Shown piece by piece: positions 1 through 6,069 of a stretch of 7,675 nt of DNA. The DNA is from Aldersonia sp036524855 (GTDB taxonomy: Bacteria > Actinomycetota > Actinomycetes > Mycobacteriales > Mycobacteriaceae), in NCBI GenBank assembly GCA_036524855.1, contig DATDBL010000134.1:1-7675 (forward strand), in the 5' to 3' direction. Position numbers and translations under genes: made by a program. Under the pieces are notes generated by a model. The model ran no database searches. It was not told the DNA's origin and saw only the letters and a program-made list of their open reading frames with translations. Each line of letters begins with the position of its first letter. Within the stretch, counting starts at the first letter, position 1.

Positions 1-689
1 GAGGTAGGCGTCGACGAGGCGGTGCTGTTTGGCGCGGGGGTCGTGTTCGCAGACGGTGGCGGCGACCTCGCCGACGCGTTGCCACACGGCGGCGGCTTCC
101 TCGGGGGACAGGTCGGCCTCGACGCGGTGCAGGGGGCCGAGATTGCGGCGGCGGATCCGGCGTTGCCATTTCTCGGCGTCCTTGCGCAGTTCGGCGTGTT
201 CGTCGGGGGCGGTGCGGATCAACAGGGCGTCGAGTTCGGTGGCGAACCGGGCGGGTGCGTACCGCCCCGCGATCTCGACGGCTGTCGCTTCGACTGCGGC
301 GACCACCGCGTCGGAGAAGCCGGTGGTGGCGGTGGCGATGCGCCAGGCTTTCGGGTAGTCGATCTCGCCGGCGGCGAACGCGGCCCGCGTCTGGGCAGGT
401 GTTCGCGCAGGGCGGTACCGAGTTCGGCGTAGTGCTCGGCGGTGGTGGTCGAGCATGCGAGGCGGGTGGTGATCTCCACCAGTCCGGCGTGGGCCCAGGT
501 GTTGGTGTGGCGTTCGGTGACACAGTCGCGGCGAGCCATCCAGCGGGTGTAGAACACGCCGGCGGTGTCGACCTTGCGGAAGGCGGCCCGGTTCTCGGCG
601 CGGGCGGCCTCGCACAGGTCGGTCAGGGCCGGGGTGTCGGCGGCGACCTCGCCCGCGGTGGGCGGCTGGGGTGGGATCGCGTCGTACAC
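1..689 (-). pseudogene. DUF222/13E12-repeat family protein, 5' part, frameshifted and cut by window edge
   Basis: The protein reads from a GTG at 689-687 (VYDAIPPQPPTAGEVAADTP) through a helical region to LGTALREHLP. The frame then breaks. Restoring one C in a run (plus-strand GGG at 393-395) lets it continue as QTRAAFAAGEIDYPKAWRI, then FATELDALLIRTAPDEHAEL, then RRNLGPLHRVEADLSPEEAA, ending in LVDAYL at the edge. About 98 residues precede the break and 131 follow it. This order matches the DUF222 domain of actinobacterial 13E12-repeat proteins, which usually carry a C-terminal HNH nuclease domain; that part would lie left of position 1 and is unseen. Family function is unsettled; a DNA-acting nuclease role is presumed from HNH. 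The start is weakly supported because no clear Shine-Dalgarno sequence precedes it. The frameshift could be a true mutation or a sequencing error in a homopolymer. The family call is fairly sure; inactivity is not. Confidence 0.7.
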
Positions 690-707
690 ACCAGACACTC
701 TATCGGC

Positions 708-723
708 TCGAACACCGTTTCGA
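708..723. promoter_or_regulatory. Possible LexA/SOS-box-like palindrome
   Basis: TCGAACACCGTTTCGA is an imperfect 16-bp palindrome with intact outer arms (TCGAA and TTCGA). It agrees at 13 of 16 positions with the mycobacterial recA SOS box as I recall it (TCGAACACATGTTCGA); all mismatches are in the central three bases. It lies 18 bp upstream of the proposed GTG start of the DUF222/13E12 gene. Several 13E12-family genes in Mycobacterium tuberculosis are known to have LexA sites, which supports the context. Binding is inferred, and the central mismatches may weaken it. Confidence 0.4.
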
Positions 724-849
724 CAAGAGGTTCTTCCGAAGGCTCCCAACGTTTTTCGGCCACACGCGAAGCGGCCGCGACACACTACCAGCGCCCACCG
801 ACACGAACCGCGGCCAGAAATCGCACCGGGTGTGCGACACGAATGTAGG

Positions 850-1714
850 TGCTCGGGAAAGCGCGCCGTCGGGATCGCGCACCTGTTCAACTGTCTGGAC
901 GCATACCGCGAGGGCCGCATCACCTCCGGCGCGACCCCTGAGATCACGCAGCCTGCGCCGGCGACGGTGGTCGCCGACGCCCACAACGGCCTCGCCCAGC
1001 TGGCGTTCGACGCCGCCCTCCCAACCCTTCTCACCGCCACCAAGCAGTGCGGCACCGCCGCCTTGTCGATACGCAGGTCCTACACGTGCGGAGAACTCGG
1101 CCACTATCCGCGCCAACTCGCCCAGCTCGGCTTCCTGGCCTTCGCGTGCGCGAACAGTCCGGTACTGATGGCACTGGGCGGTTCCGAAGAACCTGTCCTG
1201 GGGACGAACCCACTGGCATGCGCGGTGCCCCGTCCGGGCCGGACGCCGTTCGTCGTCGACCAGGCGACGGCCGAGACCGCCTATGTCAAGGTGCGCGATG
1301 CCGCGCAATCGGGCGAGCCCATCCGACTCGGGTGGGCCGTCGACCCCGAAGGTGCACCCGCCACGGACGCCGCCAGGCGCTGCACGGTGCACTGCTCCCG
1401 TTCGGCGGCTACGGGGCGGGAACATCGCGCTGCTCGTCGAACTCCTCGCGACCCTTGCGGGGGCGTAGTTCTCGGTCGACGCGCCGCCGTTCGACCGTGG
1501 CGACGCAACTCCGGGCATCGGCGTCTTCGTGCTGTGCATCGACCTCGACAGGTTCGGCGGCGGAGCGGAGCGGGTGAGCGGCTTCCTCGACAGGTTGCAC
1601 TCCGCCCACGAGGTCTCGATGCTGGGCATGCGCCACGAGGTACCGCCCGACTCCCTCCGCCTCGACACCATCCTGCACGAGCGACTCCTGGCCGCCTGCT
1701 CCGAATCCACGTAG
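850..1714 (+). pseudogene. Ldh family (malate/L-lactate dehydrogenase-like) oxidoreductase relic
   Basis: Intact members of this NAD(P)-dependent family (PF02615) are about 330-360 residues and reduce 2-keto acids or cyclic imino acids. The relic begins within the domain at GIAHLFNCLDAYREGRITSG. It continues with ATVVADAHNGLAQLAF, then CGELGHYPRQLAQLGFLAFA, GTNPLACAVP and GEPIRLGWAVDPEGAPATDA. A one-base loss near 1372-1374 moves the frame to QALHGALLPFGGY. A second near 1413-1417 moves it to GGNIALLVELLATLAGA. An amber codon at 1466-1468 then interrupts it, and the same frame resumes as FSVDAPPFDRGDATPGIGVF and ends in ACSEST at 1712-1714. The N-terminal 40 or so residues are missing, and the usual SHG motif reads AVG. 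Two frameshifts, a stop, a lost N-terminus and a motif substitution together make it a pseudogene. It points toward the transporter gene, 47 bp from that gene's stop codon. Exact left limit uncertain. Confidence 0.82.
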
Positions 1715-1761
1715 TGGCGTGGCGCCGTGAGTCACTTCCCTTGGGCCGCGCTAGATTCCGG

Positions 1762-3129
1762 CTAGTGCGAGTACACGGCGGCGGTCTCGCTGAGGCTCTT
1801 GCCCTTCGTCTCGGGCGCCAGCCGCTGTGACAGCCCGGCGCCGACGCCGGCGATCCCCGCCGCGATCAGCATGGAAACCGAGGTTCCGAGGTTCGTCATC
1901 GACCACGGCAGCAGGAACGTGCCCAGCCCCGCCCCGATCCGGCTGACGGCGGCGGCGAAGCCCGTCCCGATGCCGCGGACCTCGGTCGGGAAGACCTCGC
2001 CCGGGTAGATGCTGGTCAGCGTGTTGTACATCGCGTTGAAGAACGAGAAGGTGAGGAACAACAGCAGGACGACGATCGGCGGCGCTCCCGCCCACAGGCC
2101 GATGATCGCGAGCAGTCCGGTGCACAACCACTGCGGCGGCACGGTGAGGACCCGTCGGCCGACCCGATCGATCAACAGGACCGTGAGCACCACCCCTGCG
2201 GCGGCGAGCGCGGACAGTCCGACCCCGCCGGCCAGCCCGCCACTGAGGCCGTACTTCTCGAGCACGTCGTCGGCGAACGTAGCGATGGCGAAGTAGGGCG
2301 TGACGGCGCAGAACCAGAAACCCGACGTGAACAGCGTCGCCCGCCAATTCTGCCGGGAGAACAGCATTGCGAAGGTGCCCTTGGGGGCACGGGCGTGCTC
2401 GTGCTGGACATCGCTCATGTCGTCCGCGCTGTCCATGTACCGGTCGGCGACCGCGAGAGCTTCCACCTTGCGGCCCCGGTTCCACAGCCACCGTGGTGAC
2501 TCGGGCAGGCCGAGCCGAGCGAGGAACAGGACTACCGCGAGCAGAGTGCTGGTGCCCAGGATGGCGCGCCAACTCAGATCGGTCGCCTCCACCAGCACGT
2601 GTCCGACGATGAACGCGACCATGAACCCGACGTACCAGGCGATAACGGTCACGCCCAGCAGGCGGCCACGCAGCCGGGCGGGGGCGAACTCGGACATCAG
2701 TGGCCAGCCGATGGAGTACTCGCCGCCGATCGCGATGCCCATCAGCAGACGCACCACGAACAGCTGTACAGCAGTCCCGACGAACAGCTGCATTGACGAG
2801 ACGAAGAACTGCATGCCCGACGCGACGACGAACAGGCCCATGTCGACCAGGAACATCGGCCGTCGGCCGAACCTGTCCGATGCCCAGCCGCCGAGCGGGG
2901 AGCCGATGAAGATGCCGAACAAGGGGGCTGCGGCGATCAACCCGACCGCGAGCGTGGACAGGCCGAGATCGGTCGTCATGTCATCGGTGACCGGACCGAT
3001 GATGCCGAGGATGTAGCCGTCGAGGAACATTCCGCCGACGAGGACGGCGACGAGTCTCCTCATGAACCGCCTCTTGAACGCCACCGATGTCGACCCCGAC
3101 TCGGCACGAGGGTTCCCTATCGCTGCCAC
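1762..3129 (-). CDS. MFS transporter, sugar-porter-like (12 TM)
   Basis: A 455-residue inner-membrane protein of usual family length with about twelve hydrophobic segments, probably a proton-coupled importer. Helix 1 contains FLDGYILGIIGP (35-46). The loop 2-3 signature is GGWASDRFGRRP (80-91), and its counterpart in the second half is DRVGRR (321-326). Sugar-porter-style motifs are GGEYSIGWPLMSEF (135-148), PESPRWL (209-215) after helix 6, YPGEVFPTEVRG (375-386) and PETKGKSL (439-446) at the C-terminus. A charged central loop spans about 216-260. The GTG start at 3129 is chosen because AGGAG lies six bases upstream. The gene is divergent from the FAD oxidase operon and shares a mirrored promoter module with it, so it probably carries that operon's substrate. 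The substrate cannot be read from sequence: related carriers move sugars, aromatic acids, nicotinate or other organic acids. The fold is sure; the substrate is unknown. Confidence 0.93.
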   Translation of the reverse strand: MAAIGNPRAESGSTSVAFKRRFMRRLVAVLVGGMFLDGYILGIIGPVTDDMTTDLGLSTLAVGLIAAAPLFGIFIGSPLGGWASDRFGRRPMFLVDMGLFVVASGMQFFVSSMQLFVGTAVQLFVVRLLMGIAIGGEYSIGWPLMSEFAPARLRGRLLGVTVIAWYVGFMVAFIVGHVLVEATDLSWRAILGTSTLLAVVLFLARLGLPESPRWLWNRGRKVEALAVADRYMDSADDMSDVQHEHARAPKGTFAMLFSRQNWRATLFTSGFWFCAVTPYFAIATFADDVLEKYGLSGGLAGGVGLSALAAAGVVLTVLLIDRVGRRVLTVPPQWLCTGLLAIIGLWAGAPPIVVLLLFLTFSFFNAMYNTLTSIYPGEVFPTEVRGIGTGFAAAVSRIGAGLGTFLLPWSMTNLGTSVSMLIAAGIAGVGAGLSQRLAPETKGKSLSETAAVYSH

Positions 3130-3135
3130 CGGTCA

Positions 3136-3140
3136 CTCCT
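3136..3140 (-). promoter_or_regulatory. Ribosome binding site deciding the transporter GTG start
   Basis: On the minus strand AGGAG stands six bases before the GTG codon at 3129-3127. This favours that non-ATG start over internal methionines such as the one at residue 23. Confidence 0.7.
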
Positions 3141-3282
3141 CACGGTCCGGTTCGATGTCATTGTTCTCTCCTTGCGTTCGGGTGGATGCGTCGAGTCGGG
3201 CCGGGAATGCGGGGATCACCGGCAATCACACGTTGGTGAGGGCCATCGCGAACGCCCGAGTGCGCGCTCTTCTTGCCCGGCG

Positions 3283-3301
3283 GTGTGATGTGAATCTCAT
3301 C
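3283..3301 (+). promoter_or_regulatory. Degenerate third operator copy near transporter start point
   Basis: GTGTGATGTGAATCTCATC aligns with GTGTGATTTGTGATCTCATC at 3589-3608 if two bases are dropped and one inserted; all other positions agree. Its orientation matches the right-hand module. It falls immediately downstream of the predicted minus-strand transcription start (about 3302), where a repressor could block the transporter promoter. It also contains an imperfect palindrome, GATGTGAATCTCATC (3287-3301). The gapped alignment makes this less certain than the two exact copies. Confidence 0.35.
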
Positions 3302-3308
3302 TATTCAG

Positions 3309-3337
3309 ACCCTACGATGTAATCACAAATCACACAA
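3309..3337 (-). promoter_or_regulatory. Promoter and overlapping operator for the MFS transporter
   Basis: Read on the minus strand, TTGTGT (3337-3332) and TAGGGT (3314-3309) are 17 bp apart, an acceptable sigma-70-type arrangement. The 16-bp block TTGTGTGATTTGTGAT (3337-3322) starts at the -35 box and contains a direct repeat, TGTGAT-T-TGTGAT. The same block occurs exactly at 3587-3602 on the plus strand. Over the whole 29-bp module the two copies agree at 25 positions. Transcription would start near 3302, giving a leader of about 170 bases before the GTG. Promoter function is inferred from layout. Confidence 0.6.
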
Positions 3338-3586
3338 CCCTTGAGCAAAACTGATGTCAGCAGCGAACGGACCGTCCGATCATGGGTAATTCGACGCCAA
3401 CGTCGGCGACGCCACCAGTCGCTCCCGTCGAGGAGGCCCACGCGGATAGACCGCTCAGAACTACCTGGCCAAGAGGGCTGGGTCGGGCGAGGCACGCCCC
3501 GCTGATCCGCAGCCCGGACTGCGTCGCCGACTCGACGAGGGGCGCGCTTGTCCGGGGATCCACGATCCCGGATCCAAAATCCACTC
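3338..3586. other. Spacer between mirrored promoters; no supported gene
   Basis: These 249 bases separate the two outward-facing -35 boxes. Short open frames occur on both strands, but none has recognisable protein sequence or a convincing ribosome site. Small inverted repeats are present: CGGACCGTCCG (3368-3378) and GGGATC-CAC-GATCCC (3555-3569) next to a second GGATCC. They could be protein sites, but nothing ties them to a regulator. I see no tRNA or clear terminator here. Confidence 0.5.
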
Positions 3587-3615
3587 TTGTGTGATTTGTG
3601 ATCTCATCCTAGGAT
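3587..3615 (+). promoter_or_regulatory. Promoter and overlapping operator for the oxidase-lyase-dehydrogenase operon
   Basis: TTGTGT (3587-3592), 17 bp, then TAGGAT (3610-3615) forms a plausible promoter, with a start near 3622 and a leader of about 93 bases. The block TTGTGTGATTTGTGAT (3587-3602) covers the -35 box and the spacer. It is an exact inverted copy of the block in front of the transporter. With four further matching bases after two mismatches, the similarity spans 22 bp at 20 identities (3587-3608 against 3337-3316). An identical element at the same place in both promoters points to one shared regulator. The family is not identifiable from the site alone. Confidence 0.62.
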
Positions 3616-3616
3616 G
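3605..3616. repeat. Perfect 12-bp palindrome over the operon -10 region
   Basis: CATCCTAGGATG is self-complementary and overlaps the proposed -10 hexamer TAGGAT. The transporter module has CATCGTAGGGTC in the same place, so the symmetry is not conserved there. It may be a second, operon-specific protein site or chance. Confidence 0.35.
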
Positions 3617-3714
3617 GTGTGAGACGCAGACCACATCGCACCGAGCGGTGGGATCCGCGAAACCGCACGCTCGCCGGACCGGTTGGTCATCGAAGGATTT
3701 GGAGAGGTACTCCC

Positions 3715-5103
3715 ATGAAGGATGTTGTGATCGTCGGTGGCGGGATCGCCGGGTTGGCGGCGGGGTGGCGGCTGCGGCACCGGGACACGCTGCTGCTGGA
3801 GTCCGACGACCGGGTCGGTGGCCGGGTCCGCTCCGAGCGGCGCGGACCGTACTGGTTGAACTGGGGCGGGCACGTCTACGCCGGCGGCAACTCGGCGACG
3901 GCGTGGCTGCTCGACGACACCGGTGTCGACTCCGTCGCGGTGCCCGGATCGCTGGCCGGGCTCGCGATGAACGGCAAACTGCTGCTGCGCGGGCGGGTGG
4001 AGACCTACCCGTTGCGGGTGCCGATGTCGATGTCGTCGCGCATCGGGGTGCTGAAGGCCGGTGCGAAGGTCGGGCTCGCGGTCGCCAAGTACGCCCGCAT
4101 CGTGAACCTGCGGCCCGGCGAGAGCGAAGCCGCCCGCCAGCAGCGGGTGTACAACTTCATGAACGACCGCAGCTTCGCCGACTTCCTGGGCGAGGTGCCC
4201 GAAGACGTCGAGGCGCTGTTCAAACCCACCGTCACCCGCTCCGCCGCCGACCTGCACGAGATCTCCGCCGGCGCCGGCGTCGGCTACTTCAGCCTGGTCT
4301 GGGGCATCGGCGGCGGCCTGACCCAGAGCATCGCGGGCGGCGCGTCCACGCTCACCGAAGCCATCGCCGCCGCCCTCGGCGACCGCGTCCAGCGCGGCGC
4401 CACCGTCGCCGAGATCGTGCACAAGACCAACTCGGTGATCGTCCGGTACACCCAGGACGGCATCGACCGGGAGGTCGAGGCCCGCACCGTCGTGCTCGCC
4501 ACCCCCGCCACCGTCAGCCACCGCATCGCCGTCGACCTCGACCCCGACGTGCGCGACGCCCTGGGCAAGATCGTCTACGGCCCCTACGCCAGCGCCGCGT
4601 TCCTCACCGACGAGACCGAACCCCAGGTGTGGGACGACTCGTATGCCATCGCCACCCCGAAACGCTCGTTCAACGTGCTGCTCAACCACTCCAACATCGT
4701 GCGCGGCTACGAGCAGCAGCGGCGGCCCGGCAGCAGCATCATGACCTTCTCCCCCGCCAGCCTGGCCCGCCGGTTGCTCGAACTCGACGACGACGCCATC
4801 CTCGACACCTACCTGAACGACCTCGACGACCTGTTCCACGGCTTCTCCCACACCGTCGTCGAGGCCCAGGTGCAGCGCTGGCCCACCGGCGCCCCGTACT
4901 GCTTCCCCGGCCGCGCCAAACTGCAACCCACCCGCACCAAGGGCGGCGGGCGGGTGTTCCTCGCCGGGGACTACCTCGGCACCCTCTACACCGAAACCGC
5001 CATCGGCACCGGCCTGTCCGCCGCCCAAGAGGCCCAAAGCCTGCTCGCCACCGACCGCCAAACCCGCCCCCGCGCCCTGACCCCGCTCGCCGCCGCCCGG
5101 TAA
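3715..5103 (+). CDS. FAD-dependent oxidoreductase, flavin amine oxidase / protoporphyrinogen oxidase-like
   Basis: A 462-residue protein, probably cytoplasmic because there is no signal peptide or membrane helix. The N-terminal FAD-binding Rossmann unit is VVIVGGGIAGLAAGWRL (4-20), with GxGxxG at 8-13, the ribose-binding acidic residue Glu29 in LLLES and RVGGR (33-37). The middle contains VYNFMNDRSFADFLGEVPED and SLVWGIGGGLTQSIAGGAST, as in HemY-like amine oxidases. The C-terminal FAD contact is VFLAGDYLGT (414-423) followed by TETAIGTG (426-433). The family oxidises C-N or C-C bonds using O2 or another acceptor. No haem genes are nearby, so a catabolic amine-oxidase-type role is more likely than haem synthesis. 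The ATG is chosen because GGAGAGG ends seven bases upstream; an in-frame upstream start lacks this and would fall at the promoter's transcription start. First gene of a three-gene operon, 43 bp before the lyase. Substrate unknown. Confidence 0.9.
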   Translation: MKDVVIVGGGIAGLAAGWRLRHRDTLLLESDDRVGGRVRSERRGPYWLNWGGHVYAGGNSATAWLLDDTGVDSVAVPGSLAGLAMNGKLLLRGRVETYPLRVPMSMSSRIGVLKAGAKVGLAVAKYARIVNLRPGESEAARQQRVYNFMNDRSFADFLGEVPEDVEALFKPTVTRSAADLHEISAGAGVGYFSLVWGIGGGLTQSIAGGASTLTEAIAAALGDRVQRGATVAEIVHKTNSVIVRYTQDGIDREVEARTVVLATPATVSHRIAVDLDPDVRDALGKIVYGPYASAAFLTDETEPQVWDDSYAIATPKRSFNVLLNHSNIVRGYEQQRRPGSSIMTFSPASLARRLLELDDDAILDTYLNDLDDLFHGFSHTVVEAQVQRWPTGAPYCFPGRAKLQPTRTKGGGRVFLAGDYLGTLYTETAIGTGLSAAQEAQSLLATDRQTRPRALTPLAAAR

Positions 5104-5146
5104 CCACGCCCCCTCGAAACCCACACTCTCGAAGGAGAACCCCCTC

Positions 5147-6043
5147 GTGTCCCAGCTCCACGGTGTCCTCACCGCCCTCGCCACCCCCTTCGCCGCCGAC
5201 GGGTCCATCGACCACACCGCGCTGCGCCGCCTGGTCGAGCGCTCCATCGACGGCGGCGTCGACGGCGTCGTCGCCTGCGGCTCCACCGGCGAGTTCGCCG
5301 CCCTGACCGGCACCGAACGCCGCCAACTCGTCGAAACCGTCGTCGACCAGGCCGCCGGCCGCGTCCCCGTCGTCGCCCAGACCGGCGCCGTGTCCACCAC
5401 CGAAGCGGTCGAACTGTCGCGGCACGCCGAGGCCGCCGGCGCGTCGGTGCTGATGGTCGTCACCCCCTACTACGAAACCCTCACCCTCGACGAAACCCTC
5501 ACCTACCTGCGCACCGTCGCCGACGCCGTCACCATCCCGATCATGCTCTACAACCTGCCCGCCGCCACCGGGGTCAACCTCACCCCCGACATCGTCGGGG
5601 CGCTGGCCCGCGAGGTCGACAACATCCGCTACATCAAAGACACCAGCGCCGACATGGCCCAGGCCGGACAGCTGATCCACAACCACGCCGACGTCATCTC
5701 CACCTTCGTCGGCTGGGACAGCCTGCTGCTCGCCGCGCTCACCGAAGGCGCCGCCGGCGTGATGGCCGGCACCGCGAACGTGTTCCCCGCCCACCTCGTC
5801 TCCATCCACCGCGCACTGCAGGCCGGCGACCTGGACCGGGCGCGACGCGAATGGGCCCGGATCTACCCCCTGATGGACGCGATCATGACCGCACCGTTCA
5901 TCCCCGCCATCAAGACCGCGCTCACCGCCGTCGGGTTCCCCGCCGGAAGCCCCCGCAAGCCCCTCCTCGACCTCGACCCCGACACCGCCGCCACCATCAC
6001 CGCACTCGCCACCGCGCTGCCGCAACTCAGCCCGGCCCGCTGA
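5147..6043 (+). CDS. DapA/N-acetylneuraminate lyase superfamily aldolase or lyase
   Basis: A 298-residue class I aldolase-type TIM barrel, full length for the family. The pyruvate carboxylate-binding signature is GSTGE (45-49), the catalytic tyrosine is Tyr135 in YNLPAATG, and the Schiff-base lysine is Lys164 in YIKDTS. True dihydrodipicolinate synthases carry an arginine just after the tyrosine motif (YN.PGRT) to bind the semialdehyde. Here that place is Ala-Thr-Gly, so lysine biosynthesis is unlikely. The family's other members cleave or dehydrate 2-keto acids to release pyruvate, an aldehyde or a semialdehyde. The GTG start has AAGGAGA (5132-5138) eight bases upstream. It lies between the FAD oxidase and the aldehyde dehydrogenase, 26 bp from the latter, so an aldehyde produced here could feed the dehydrogenase. 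Codons end overwhelmingly in C, unlike the next gene. The superfamily is sure; the reaction is not. Confidence 0.93.
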   Translation: MSQLHGVLTALATPFAADGSIDHTALRRLVERSIDGGVDGVVACGSTGEFAALTGTERRQLVETVVDQAAGRVPVVAQTGAVSTTEAVELSRHAEAAGASVLMVVTPYYETLTLDETLTYLRTVADAVTIPIMLYNLPAATGVNLTPDIVGALAREVDNIRYIKDTSADMAQAGQLIHNHADVISTFVGWDSLLLAALTEGAAGVMAGTANVFPAHLVSIHRALQAGDLDRARREWARIYPLMDAIMTAPFIPAIKTALTAVGFPAGSPRKPLLDLDPDTAATITALATALPQLSPAR

Positions 6044-6069
6044 CCCCGATTCCTCTGGAGGAACCTGCC

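Noticed and set aside
1715..1761. Terminator between the Ldh relic and the transporter
   Set aside because: Only GTGAGTCAC and short GC repeats are seen; no stem long enough to support a bidirectional terminator.
565..1830. Single 421-codon plus-strand gene covering the Ldh region
   Set aside because: Only its middle part (about 860-1374) resembles Ldh-family protein; the first part is antisense to the DUF222 gene and the end is out of frame, overlapping the transporter 3' end.
3357..3594. Small genes (70-75 codons) on either strand between the mirrored promoters
   Set aside because: No homology I recognise, no ribosome site, and they overlap each other and the operator modules.
3322..3602. 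Inverted repeats read as the ends of a small mobile element
   Set aside because: The 16-bp repeats coincide with well-spaced promoter boxes in both directions, there is no transposase or flanking target duplication, and the 249-bp interior is not gene-like.
3604..5463. Long minus-strand open frame (619 codons) opposite the FAD oxidase and lyase
   Set aside because: Low-complexity Gly/Val/Ala/Asp-rich product with no domain, exactly antisense to two genes with clear catalytic motifs; a usual shadow in high-GC DNA.
5147..6043. Lysine-biosynthesis dapA
   Set aside because: The substrate-binding arginine is absent and the neighbours are catabolic; no other lysine-pathway genes are nearby.
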